Below, piece by piece: positions 16,971-24,849 of a stretch of 64,000 bases of DNA; the stretch's first letter is position 1, and each line of letters starts with the position of its first letter. The notes under the pieces are model-generated. The model had not been told where the DNA came from. It searched no databases and saw nothing but the letters and a program-made list of their open reading frames with translations. Source of the stretch: an uncultured Bacteroidales bacterium. Lineage in GTDB: Bacteria; Bacteroidota; Bacteroidia; Bacteroidales; UBA932. Location of the stretch: positions 62,001-126,000 of the forward strand of contig CAMJHF010000002.1 in NCBI GenBank assembly GCA_946405435.1, read 5' to 3'. The position numbers and the translations under genes are program-made.

Positions 16971-19559
16971 TCAGAAATCCATAACAATCCGGAACCCATT
17001 GATGACGAGGCTGCTCTCGGGCGCATCGAAGCTGCGGTAAGTTACCCGGCAGCTGTTCGTCCCGCCGAAAATGCCCCCGCCGCGGACCACGGCATAGGCT
17101 CCTGAAACAGCTCCGGCAGGATTCGCTACGGCATCGGCCGGGAAAGGTCCATATATGTCGGAACACAGTTCCCAAGCGTTTCCGCTCATGTCGTAGAGGC
17201 CAAGTTCGTTGGGAAGCTTGCTGCCCACGGGGTGCATGACTCCGCCGGATGTACGGTTGATCCATGCAACGTCGGCCCAGTCGTCGCTGCCGCTGTACAG
17301 GTATCCCTTGGAATAGCGGCCGCCACGTGCGGCATATTCCCATTCTGCTTCGGTAGGAAGACGGAACATCCGGCCTGTCAGCTTCCCAAGCCTGCCGCAG
17401 AATTCCTTGATTTCCGTCCTGGTGCGGCGCTGCACCGGAAGATCGGCCTCCGAAGGGTCAGCCTTCTGGCCGGCGTCCTGCCCCATAACGGCAGCCCACA
17501 AACCGTTTGTGACTTCGTAACGTCCTATGTAATAGCTGTCAAGGGTTACTTCGTGGGCCGGCTTTTCGTCTTCGTGCGTGAACTCGGCTCGCCCGTCGGC
17601 ACCCATGGTAAACGCTCCTCCTTCTACCAGCACCATTTCCAGTTTGTACCCGTTAACATCTGCTGCCCAGTCGGCGTCTCTCACCTTGTGCGGCGGTGTC
17701 GCCCGCTCGGTAAGCGGCTTCTCAAAGAAGTGATGGGCGTTCCGGCCGACATTGGTCATCTGCAGGTTGGGCGCATCGGGATTTCCGGCGCCTTTCTCCA
17801 TGAGCGCCCTTAGACTGTCAAAATGAGCCGGCCAGAGCTCGCGAGGGAAACAGCCGAAGTCGGTGCAGACCTTAGCGGCCAGTCCTACGACTTCGCCCAT
17901 CATGGCGCAGGTCCGCATTACGCGCACCGAGGCAAGGGCTACGTGCGTTACGCTTATGTCGCGTCCGGCCATGAACAAGTTGGAGATATTGCGAGAGTAT
18001 AGGCAGCGGTAGGGGATAGGGCTTACGGGAGTTTCTTCCTGATCGCAGACGCTCTTGAATTCGCGTCCCGGAAAGAAACGGTGATTCTCGGGCTCGGGGT
18101 AGTGGATGTCGATGGACCAGGAGGTTGAGCATGTTCCGTCGGGAAATTGTACATTCTCGAGTATGTCATTCCCGGTCAGGACATAATCGCCAAGGAGCCT
18201 GCGGCTTTCACGTTTGCCGCTGTTGTAGGACACCCAGTCGAGACTGCGCCTTTCAAAGTCCTTGCGGCAGGATGCCTTGTTCTTGAGGTAAGACCAGTTG
18301 GCGTAGATGGCCAGCATGCCGTAGTCGCGGATCTGTTCCGCTTCCAGTATCTGGTCCCGGAGCATGCCGGTCTCCCAGGTCCAGGAACCTTTTGTCATGC
18401 GCTGGTAGCTGTCTTCGGACAGGGTGATGCCGTATTCGAAAGCGGGGAAGGTGCTGGGCCGGGCATCCTTTTGGGAACTCCATTGGAGCGAGGCTCCCAG
18501 GACCATGTTGTCTCCCTTCTCGGGCGCGAGCCATTCGCCGGATTCGTCCCTGCCTTCGCGCCCTACGCGGTATTCGGCTCCGGCAAGAGCTCCGACGGTG
18601 CCGTCGCCGGTACAGTCGGCGAACAGCGGCGCAGAGAAGCGGAGCCGCTGGCCGCTTACTACGTTCCGCCCTGTCACGGACGCTATTCTGCTTCCTGCTT
18701 TTTCTACTTCGAGAACTTTGGTCAGAGTGAAAAGGCTGATATTGGGCTCGGCGGTCACTATATTCATCTTGGCGTCATCCCCGTAATACTCTACGGGCAT
18801 GGCGTTGCCCTTTCGGGTAGGGGCGAATTCCTTGAGCAGATTGCCCAGATTGGGATATGGCTGGCAGTCTATGGCTCCTCCCAGCTGTACGCGTATTTCG
18901 GAGGAGTTGTTGCCGCCCAGCACGGCGCGGTCCTGTATGAGGGCAACCTTCAGGCCCTGTCTGGCGGCAGCCACTGCGGCGCAGATGCCGGAGTAGCCCG
19001 CACCGACGACGACCAGGTCGAAGTGCCCGGCATCTTCTACGGGCTCCTTCCGGACGGGGAAGGGGCGCACCGATGACGCCTGCTGGGGGCTGAGGGCTTT
19101 CCTGCTCAGAAGCAGGGCGTCGCAGCGGCCTTCGAAGCCGGTGAGGTCATGAATGCTGATGCTGTGGCTGCCGGCCTTCAGACGCAAACGGCCGGCCAGC
19201 TGCCATTCCCAGGAGGTGCCGGTATTGCCCACGGTTCCGAGCTCGTTGCCGTCAACGAAGATGCTGAATCCGCCCGGTCCCTTGCCGCTGGCGAAAGGCG
19301 CTGTCCAGTTGTAGGTGCGGGCATATACGTAATACCTGCCTCCGCCTGCAATCTCCAGCTGAGTATATGCATCCTGGACGGGTATGCCTGCCCCATGGGC
19401 AAGAAGGTATGCCGAGCCCGTCTGTTCCATGAACTGCTGGTCGAGCGACCAGCCGCCGTAGGAGGAGAACTGTTCGGCCTCGAGGAGTATGTGCTTCTGC
19501 GCGGTGCAGGGGATGGACAGGGCCAAAAATAGAAGTATGGTGGTTAGCGGACGTTTCAT
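16971..19559 (-). CDS. secreted FAD-dependent oxidoreductase fused to FGE/sulfatase-modifying-like domain
   Basis: 862 residues from ATG 19559, which gives a clean signal peptide (MKRPLTTILLFLALSIPCTA); ATG 19568 is possible. Order: signal; an N-terminal beta domain of about 150 residues resembling a carbohydrate-binding-like module; a FAD-dependent oxidoreductase domain with dinucleotide fold FDLVVVGAGYSGICAA near residue 180 and a later FMAGRDISVTHVALASVR FAD-closing segment; then from about residue 640 an FGE-sulfatase fold (LVEGGAFTMGADG, FRLPTEAEWEYAARGG, SGNAWELCSD). The Cys pair used by true formylglycine enzymes is incomplete: the terminal segment reads RGGGIFGGTNSCRVTYRS, keeping one Cys, so that domain is probably not a sulfatase activator. 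Likely periplasmic, acting on carbohydrate or a related substrate; substrate unknown. Confidence 0.8.
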   Translation of the reverse strand: MKRPLTTILLFLALSIPCTAQKHILLEAEQFSSYGGWSLDQQFMEQTGSAYLLAHGAGIPVQDAYTQLEIAGGGRYYVYARTYNWTAPFASGKGPGGFSIFVDGNELGTVGNTGTSWEWQLAGRLRLKAGSHSISIHDLTGFEGRCDALLLSRKALSPQQASSVRPFPVRKEPVEDAGHFDLVVVGAGYSGICAAVAAARQGLKVALIQDRAVLGGNNSSEIRVQLGGAIDCQPYPNLGNLLKEFAPTRKGNAMPVEYYGDDAKMNIVTAEPNISLFTLTKVLEVEKAGSRIASVTGRNVVSGQRLRFSAPLFADCTGDGTVGALAGAEYRVGREGRDESGEWLAPEKGDNMVLGASLQWSSQKDARPSTFPAFEYGITLSEDSYQRMTKGSWTWETGMLRDQILEAEQIRDYGMLAIYANWSYLKNKASCRKDFERRSLDWVSYNSGKRESRRLLGDYVLTGNDILENVQFPDGTCSTSWSIDIHYPEPENHRFFPGREFKSVCDQEETPVSPIPYRCLYSRNISNLFMAGRDISVTHVALASVRVMRTCAMMGEVVGLAAKVCTDFGCFPRELWPAHFDSLRALMEKGAGNPDAPNLQMTNVGRNAHHFFEKPLTERATPPHKVRDADWAADVNGYKLEMVLVEGGAFTMGADGRAEFTHEDEKPAHEVTLDSYYIGRYEVTNGLWAAVMGQDAGQKADPSEADLPVQRRTRTEIKEFCGRLGKLTGRMFRLPTEAEWEYAARGGRYSKGYLYSGSDDWADVAWINRTSGGVMHPVGSKLPNELGLYDMSGNAWELCSDIYGPFPADAVANPAGAVSGAYAVVRGGGIFGGTNSCRVTYRSFDAPESSLVINGFRIVMDF

Positions 19560-19585
19560 AACGACCATAAATATATGAATTTTTG

Positions 19586-19593
19586 CAAAAATA
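19586..19593 (-). promoter_or_regulatory. -7 box of the FAD/FGE fusion gene
   Basis: TATTTTTG on the minus strand, 26 nt before the chosen ATG. It overlaps the upstream part of the divergent tRNA promoter. Confidence 0.5.
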
Positions 19594-19594
19594 T

Positions 19595-19624
19595 TTGGCG
19601 AATCAAAAAATCTTCATATCTTTG
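19595..19624 (+). promoter_or_regulatory. promoter of tRNA-Glu
   Basis: TTG at 19595-19597, exactly 19 nt, then TATCTTTG at 19617-19624; the mature tRNA begins 12 nt later. A textbook Bacteroidetes vegetative promoter. Confidence 0.8.
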
Positions 19625-19635
19625 CACTCCATTCC

Positions 19636-19707
19636 GGTGGGTTCGTATAACGGTTAGTACTCGAGATTCTCAATCTCGCAATAGGAGTTCGATTCTCCTA
19701 CCCACTA
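19636..19707 (+). tRNA. tRNA-Glu, anticodon CTC
   Basis: Cloverleaf by eye: acceptor GGTGGGT/ACCCACT with a terminal G-U, D arm GTA/TAC, anticodon arm CGAGA/TCTCG with loop TTCTCAA (anticodon CTC, reads GAG), and T arm AGGAG/CTCCT with loop TTCGATT. The 3' CCA is not encoded. It has its own promoter and terminator. Confidence 0.93.
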
Positions 19708-19712
19708 CAAGA

Positions 19713-19743
19713 AAGCACTGCAAACTGCAGTGCTTCTTTTTTT
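19713..19743 (+). terminator. terminator of tRNA-Glu
   Basis: A perfect 10-bp stem AAGCACTGCA/TGCAGTGCTT with a 3-nt loop and a T tract that runs into the end of the convergent tldE gene. Confidence 0.9.
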
Positions 19744-21079
19744 ATCCGCTGAAATCAACCTCACAGAAGGCCAGGGAAGGGATAAGCTTGCCGGCGCAGC
19801 GCCTCACGTCCGAGCCTGCCCCGATCAGATTCTTCCAGAGCGGGAGGAAGTTGCCGGTGATGAGCATCTCGTTTACGGGCCGCACGATTTCGCCGTTCTG
19901 GAACAGCTGCCCGGAAATTCCATAGGAGAAATCGCCCGTTGCAGGGTTGCAGTTGCCGCCGTTGAAGTCGGTCACGAGGATTCCGTTCCCGCACATCTGC
20001 ATCAGACCGTTCCTGTCTAGCCCGGGAGTGCCCGGAAGATATGGCCTTACAGCATCCTCTATGGTGGGCTGCAGGCCCGTTTTTCCGGCCATGTAGGTGT
20101 TGACGAAATAGCGTTTCACCTCGCCCCCGGCAATAATCGCAGAAGGCTCCGTGGCCACGCCTTCGGAGTCGAAGAGTTTTGAGCCGGATTCGCCCTTGAT
20201 GTGGGGCTCGTCCAGAAGGGTGAACTTGTCGGAGAACAATTTCTTGCCCACGCTCCCCACAAGGAAGGAATTGCCCTGCTGCAGGGAATAAGCGTTGAGG
20301 GCGTTCAGCAGGGGACTGACGAGCCTGGATGCCACCTCGACACCTATTACCATATTGTACTTGCCGCTCCGGGCAGGTCTGGCGCCGAACTGGGCGTGCG
20401 CCCGGCGTACGGCGGTCATGCCGCAGTCGGAAGGGTCGAAGCCGCGGAGGAACGATGATGCCGTCCACCAGTAGTCGCTGTACTTGTTGCCCTTGGGGTC
20501 CTGCACGGTGACCTCTACTCCATAGTCGAATGAGGTCTCGCGATGACGGCACTCCAGGCCCTGGCTGTCAATCACATAAACGTCATATTCCGAGTCGCTG
20601 TATTCTCCTTCTTCCGAGATCAGTTCGAGGTTTCGTGGCAGGGGAGCGCCGCTGCCGAAGACGGCTGCCTCGAGGGCCCGGCGCCTGCGATCCTCGGGAG
20701 AGACTTCCTGGTAGGCCTCGTCGTAACTGTCCAGCTCGCGGCCGGTAAGGGCCGTGTGGCAGCAGCGCTCGGGGGCCGGAAGCACCCGGTATTCGTCAGG
20801 GGCCAGCATCCGTACGGTATCCACGGCTCTGGAGATAAAATCCCGGAGAGTGTCCCTTTCGAGCTTGTTGATGGAGAATGCTCCGTAGCGGCCCTCCACG
20901 AAAAGGGCGATGTTCATTGAACGGTCGGCGCAGCGCGTCACCCTGTCCACCTCGCCGTCTAGGGTGGCGATGAGGTCTTCGGTGCTCTTGGTAAGCGTGA
21001 TGCGGCAGTCCTGCGCACCCGCCTTGCGGGCATATTCCAGGCATTCGGCCGCCAGCGTTTTTTCTGTTTCCGTTATCAT
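19742..21079 (-). CDS. tldE: TldE/PmbA-family protein
   Basis: 445 residues, TldD/PmbA family without the HExxxH motif, so it is the TldE partner. TldD and TldE form a heterodimeric metalloprotease that in E. coli trims microcin B17 leader peptide and helps degrade the CcdA antitoxin. Typical family features: an N-terminal domain of about 200 residues, then the conserved region with SGKYNMVIGVEVASRLVSPL and a C-terminal FNGGNCNPATGDFSYGISG. It overlaps tldD by 4 bp (stop/start overlap), implying translational coupling and equal stoichiometry. Last gene of the leftward operon. Confidence 0.9.
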   Translation of the reverse strand: MITETEKTLAAECLEYARKAGAQDCRITLTKSTEDLIATLDGEVDRVTRCADRSMNIALFVEGRYGAFSINKLERDTLRDFISRAVDTVRMLAPDEYRVLPAPERCCHTALTGRELDSYDEAYQEVSPEDRRRRALEAAVFGSGAPLPRNLELISEEGEYSDSEYDVYVIDSQGLECRHRETSFDYGVEVTVQDPKGNKYSDYWWTASSFLRGFDPSDCGMTAVRRAHAQFGARPARSGKYNMVIGVEVASRLVSPLLNALNAYSLQQGNSFLVGSVGKKLFSDKFTLLDEPHIKGESGSKLFDSEGVATEPSAIIAGGEVKRYFVNTYMAGKTGLQPTIEDAVRPYLPGTPGLDRNGLMQMCGNGILVTDFNGGNCNPATGDFSYGISGQLFQNGEIVRPVNEMLITGNFLPLWKNLIGAGSDVRRCAGKLIPSLAFCEVDFSG

Positions 21080-22485
21080 TCTCCTCCTACTGTCAAATTG
21101 TTGATAAGTACGCTCGGGATGCCGCAGGACACGGCTACGCTCTGTTCCTTGCCGCAGGTCCAGGTGCCGTCGTCGATTTTGAGGTCGCCGGCCACGGCTT
21201 CTATGTCGGCAAGGGCGCGGGGACCGTTGCCTATGATGTTCACGTCTTTGACAGGCCTTGTGAGCCTTCCGTTCTCGATGAGGTAGCCGCGGTTCACATA
21301 GAAGGTGAAGTCGCCCTCGCCGATTTTGACCTCGCCGTTGGCGAATTTGTCTACGTAGATGCCTTTACGCACGCTGCCGATGAGGTCCTGCAGGGTGCCG
21401 TCGGAGCCGCTTTCCATGTAGGTCGTGCGCATGCGGGGGATGGGGTTGTAGCGGAATGACTCGCGCCTGCCGTTGCCGGTGGGCACTACTCCGTAGTAGG
21501 CTGCGCAGATGCGGTCGTGAAGGTATGACGTGAGTATGCCGTCGTGCACCATGTAGGTCTTCTGCCCTGGCACGCCTTCGTCGTCGTAGAGCAGCGAGCC
21601 GCGGCTGCCGGGGATGGTAGCGTCGTCGATTATGCTGATGCCGCTTTTGCATACCCTCTGCCCCATGCGGTCGCTGAAAATGGACTGCCCCTTGCGGTTG
21701 AAATCGGCCTCGAAAGCGTGTCCCATGGCCTCGTGGAGCAGTATGCCCGAGGCTCCTGCGGCCATGACGACGGGCATGCGGCCGCCTTTGGGCCTGCTTG
21801 CCGCAAAGCTGTCGTCCAGGTCCTTTACCGCCTCGGATGCAAGCTCGTCGATAAGGGAGTCCGTAATCATTTCGAGTCCGCAGCGGTAGCTTCGGGAGAC
21901 ATTGCGCTGCTCGGTGCGTCCGTCCTTGCTGAAAATGGCCGTTACGCTGACGCTGCCAAGAGGACGGGTGTCCCCGGTGGTCTCGTCCAACGAGTTATAC
22001 ATCAGGATATTGCTGGTAGACCAGGACAGCAGGGCAATGATTTTTGAAGGATATATGCAGCGCGAACGGATGGCCGTCTCGAGCTTCAGCAGCCACTCAG
22101 AGAGCCTTTTTTTGTCTGCGTCCGCCCAATCCTGACGCATCGCGTAGGGAGGGGGCGTGGCTGTGGGGATGGATGGTCCCACTTTGAAGCTGCCGGGCTT
22201 GCCGGCCACGGCCCCGGCGGCTCTGGCTGCGTCCAGAAGCGACTGGATATCAGTTGATTCCGAGTAGGCATAGCCGGTTTTCTCGCCGTTCAGGACGCGC
22301 ACTCCGCAGCCATAGTCGAGGTGGAAGCCGCCCGAGGCCACGGAGCTGTCGCGGAGCAGCATGTCGTTGTATACAGTTTGTTCAAAATAGAGATCGCACC
22401 AGTCGCCGCCTTTAAGGCCCTCGGCTACTATGGTGCGCAGTTGTTCAGGTGTTACGCCGAACACCTCTTCGGAGTTATTCTTCAT
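21076..22485 (-). CDS. tldD: TldD metalloprotease
   Basis: 469 residues. The catalytic zinc motif HExxxH is intact in LLHEAMGHAFEAD near residue 250, with the later family segment YDDEGVPGQKTYMVHDGILT and C-terminal metal-ligand region TCGKEQSVAVSCGIPSVLI. Active subunit of the TldD/TldE protease, which degrades unfolded or modified peptides inside the dimer. It overlaps the upstream kinase gene by 11 bp and tldE by 4 bp. Confidence 0.92.
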   Translation of the reverse strand: MKNNSEEVFGVTPEQLRTIVAEGLKGGDWCDLYFEQTVYNDMLLRDSSVASGGFHLDYGCGVRVLNGEKTGYAYSESTDIQSLLDAARAAGAVAGKPGSFKVGPSIPTATPPPYAMRQDWADADKKRLSEWLLKLETAIRSRCIYPSKIIALLSWSTSNILMYNSLDETTGDTRPLGSVSVTAIFSKDGRTEQRNVSRSYRCGLEMITDSLIDELASEAVKDLDDSFAASRPKGGRMPVVMAAGASGILLHEAMGHAFEADFNRKGQSIFSDRMGQRVCKSGISIIDDATIPGSRGSLLYDDEGVPGQKTYMVHDGILTSYLHDRICAAYYGVVPTGNGRRESFRYNPIPRMRTTYMESGSDGTLQDLIGSVRKGIYVDKFANGEVKIGEGDFTFYVNRGYLIENGRLTRPVKDVNIIGNGPRALADIEAVAGDLKIDDGTWTCGKEQSVAVSCGIPSVLINNLTVGGE

Positions 22486-23056
22486 CTTGTTCCAACAGGC
22501 TCCTTATTTTTTTGAATGTTACATCGTCTTTGATCAGCGTGCGCTCGCGGTTGCCCTCGGCCACCACGGTAAAGGGGGGGTGGGTGTTGTCGCCTATTAT
22601 CCAGTTGTCGCAGAGCTGCATGTAAGTATCGAAAAGATAGTTGATTCCCACCTTGTAGCGGCGACGGAGCACGTCTTCGGGGATATTGTGCCCGCCATTG
22701 GCCACTCTGTCTCGGACCCGCTGTATGGCGAGTTCAGGGCTTTGCAGCCATAGGTATATGAGGGTGATTTTGTATCCCCTGGCCTTTGCCTTTTGGATTA
22801 TGGACACCAGGGACCGCGTGGCGAGCGTGGTTTCGATACTGAAGTCGGCGTTCTGGTCCAGAAGATACTGGATGCGCATTATCATGTAGCGGCTGGCCGA
22901 CACCGAGGCGCTCGACGGGTCGAAGGGCGAAAGGCTTTTGGCGAATTCGTCGGAGTTCACGAACTCGTGACAGTCGAGGATCTCGGGCAAAAGAGTATAG
23001 GACGCCGTGGTCTTGCCGGCGCCGTTGCAACCCGAAAGAATGAATAACCTTGGCAT
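22475..23056 (-). CDS. zeta-toxin-like P-loop kinase
   Basis: 193 residues from ATG 23056; the stop of the upstream gene overlaps it as TGATG. A Walker A is at the N-terminus (LSGCNGAGKTTASY), and the segment DFSIETTLATRSLVSIIQKA matches the zeta-toxin/AAA-type small-molecule kinase family (the Glu-Thr-Thr motif binds the acceptor substrate). Zeta toxins phosphorylate UDP-N-acetylglucosamine and block wall synthesis, but many Bacteroidetes homologues have no antitoxin, and none is adjacent here. Its tight placement in a housekeeping-like operon argues for a metabolic kinase or tolerated activity. Substrate unknown. Confidence 0.75.
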   Translation of the reverse strand: MPRLFILSGCNGAGKTTASYTLLPEILDCHEFVNSDEFAKSLSPFDPSSASVSASRYMIMRIQYLLDQNADFSIETTLATRSLVSIIQKAKARGYKITLIYLWLQSPELAIQRVRDRVANGGHNIPEDVLRRRYKVGINYLFDTYMQLCDNWIIGDNTHPPFTVVAEGNRERTLIKDDVTFKKIRSLLEQDEE

Positions 23057-23748
23057 CAACGACTGTGGGTGACACCGTAGCCGAACAGGGCGAAATCGCC
23101 CATCAGGGGGTCGTCAGGCCATATTTCGCTGAAGCGGGCGGTTATTTCGAGTGCGGTTTTGAGGTCTTTGGACTTGCGCCGCGTCAGCTCCAGCGCGGCA
23201 GCCTGGCCGTATACGTGCACGTCCAGGGGGACAATCAGAGTGCGGGGATCGGTGTTAGTCCATAATCCCAGATCCACTTTGCCGTCGTTGCGCACGAGCC
23301 AGCGCCGCATGAGGTTTATCTTTTTGTCCGGAGCGGCAGGGTCGTCCTTCCGGCGGAATACTGTCGAGCGTATCTCCTTGGCCGACAGGCCCTCGAGGGT
23401 GTCGTGCCAGGTGTACCATTCCCGCAGGCGGCGGCAGATGGCGGCCGCCTCGCTCCATTTGACGGTGCGGTGGAGAGAAGCGTCGTCGTCGCGGTAGGAG
23501 CCCGACATCACGTAATCGTAGGGGCGCCATTCCATCTGCTCGAAGAGGCGTTCGCAGTCTCTTACTATCATGGACCTGCGGCCCCAGGCAAGGAAGGACG
23601 CGAACACGGAGGCAATCTCGATGTCCTGCAGGGAGGCTCCGCGCCTTATGAATTCGCGCGGGAAGGCTATAGGGTCCTCTTCGAAATACTTGGGATCGTT
23701 GTATTCCTCGGCCCATTCTTTGAGCTGCAAGATGGTCTGAGCTTTCAT
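23056..23748 (-). CDS. TIGR02757/DUF2400 family protein
   Basis: 230 residues from ATG 23748, chosen because it overlaps the upstream stop as ATGA; the open frame extends 14 codons further. Matches the Bacteroidetes TIGR02757 family: EDPIAFPREFIRRGASLQDI near residue 20, ASFLAWGRRSMIVRD near 50, and a C-terminal NTDPRTLIVPLDVHVYGQA followed by WPDDPLMGDFALFGYG. It is proposed to be related to the HhH-GPD DNA glycosylase fold but has no established role. Coupled to both neighbours by stop/start overlaps. Confidence 0.85.
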   Translation of the reverse strand: MKAQTILQLKEWAEEYNDPKYFEEDPIAFPREFIRRGASLQDIEIASVFASFLAWGRRSMIVRDCERLFEQMEWRPYDYVMSGSYRDDDASLHRTVKWSEAAAICRRLREWYTWHDTLEGLSAKEIRSTVFRRKDDPAAPDKKINLMRRWLVRNDGKVDLGLWTNTDPRTLIVPLDVHVYGQAAALELTRRKSKDLKTALEITARFSEIWPDDPLMGDFALFGYGVTHSR

Positions 23749-24848
23749 TTGCCTGCGGGATTGAAAGGTTTTTCGCCGGAGCCGGTCCACCTGTAGAGCC
23801 GCGCCGTGCAGCTTTGGATGCCGGTGTCCTTGTCTTTATGATTCTCGGAGATGTACCATAGGCCGTCGCCCAGCGGACAGAGTCCGGTGGAGCCCCACTT
23901 GAACTTCCAGCCGCGGACGCCGCTGGCCTGGTCCAGAAGGCCGTCCGGAGACAGCTGCAAGGTCTCGTGACGCTCGGACAGGCCGGCAGGAACGGCTTTG
24001 CGCGGCTTCTGGGCCACGTCGAGGGAGAACATGGGATAGTTGGGGTAGCCGGGCTTCTTGCCCTTGTATACCGCCATGTAGATGCGCTTGGTGTGCGCGT
24101 CGTATGCCAGGTTCTGGACGCCCCAGGTGGTGTTGCCCGTGTAGATGAAATATTTGTGCAGCGGCTTCTCGGGACCGTTGGTCGGAACGGTTCCGAACAC
24201 CACCGGAGTCTCGTACTTGCGCTTCCAGTCCTTGATGTCGTAGCAGAGGAGTATCTGGTTGTCGTTGTCGGTGCGGTCGTTGTCGCCGTAGATGCCGTAG
24301 GCTACGTACAGGTAAAGCTTATTGCCGCACTTGCCAATGCCGGGAGCGAATGTGACGCCGTCGATCCCGGAGCAGCCGTAGGTGTGGGACACGTAGTCCT
24401 TGCATGCCTCGCGTATGCAGACGGTGGTCATGACTCCGTCCTTTTCGGGGTCCATGCCGGGTCGGTCAATGCGGTCGACATCTATTATTGCGATGTAGAA
24501 CACCGACTGCTCGTGCGAGAGTTTGTCGACTCCCAGACGGTCGGCGATGCTGCTTCCGATAACGTCGTCCTTGCACTCCAGCGATGCGTACACCCTTCCG
24601 TCAGGTCCCAGAGTCATGGCTCCGAGGTGCCCCTGGATGCGGTTTATAGTACCGATTATGTTGCCCTGGAGGTCCGTTTTGATGAACGAACTGGTGAAGG
24701 AGAAGTACATGCAGCCCTTCTGCCTGTCCAGGGCGATGCCCTGCACGTGGCCGTCCTTTACAGCCACGTACACGGAGTCGGGCAGTTCGGAGGCCAGGGC
24801 CGCCACGGTGAGCAGCAGTGCGCCAAGGAGTGAAAGGAGTCTTTTCAT
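23745..24848 (-). CDS. secreted beta-propeller-like protein of unknown function
   Basis: 367 residues with signal peptide MKRLLSLLGALLLTVAALAS. The mature part has recurring beta-rich segments with Asp-Gly and Tyr/Trp (HVQGIALDRQKGCMYFSFTS; GAMTLGPDGRVYASLECKDD; VQNLAYDAHTKRIYMAVYKG), consistent with a propeller fold. No catalytic motif seen. It sits 1 bp after the peptide transporter stop region and is stop/start coupled to the TIGR02757 gene. Role unknown, possibly binding a peptide or sugar in the envelope. Confidence 0.7.
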   Translation of the reverse strand: MKRLLSLLGALLLTVAALASELPDSVYVAVKDGHVQGIALDRQKGCMYFSFTSSFIKTDLQGNIIGTINRIQGHLGAMTLGPDGRVYASLECKDDVIGSSIADRLGVDKLSHEQSVFYIAIIDVDRIDRPGMDPEKDGVMTTVCIREACKDYVSHTYGCSGIDGVTFAPGIGKCGNKLYLYVAYGIYGDNDRTDNDNQILLCYDIKDWKRKYETPVVFGTVPTNGPEKPLHKYFIYTGNTTWGVQNLAYDAHTKRIYMAVYKGKKPGYPNYPMFSLDVAQKPRKAVPAGLSERHETLQLSPDGLLDQASGVRGWKFKWGSTGLCPLGDGLWYISENHKDKDTGIQSCTARLYRWTGSGEKPFNPAGK

Positions 24849-24849
24849 A

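Noticed and set aside
16971..19559. Active formylglycine-generating enzyme for sulfatase maturation
   Set aside because: One of the two catalytic Cys positions is not Cys, no sulfatase gene is nearby, and the domain is fused to a FAD oxidoreductase.
22475..23056. Classic epsilon-zeta toxin-antitoxin system
   Set aside because: No antitoxin gene adjacent; both neighbours are conserved housekeeping-type families coupled by overlap.
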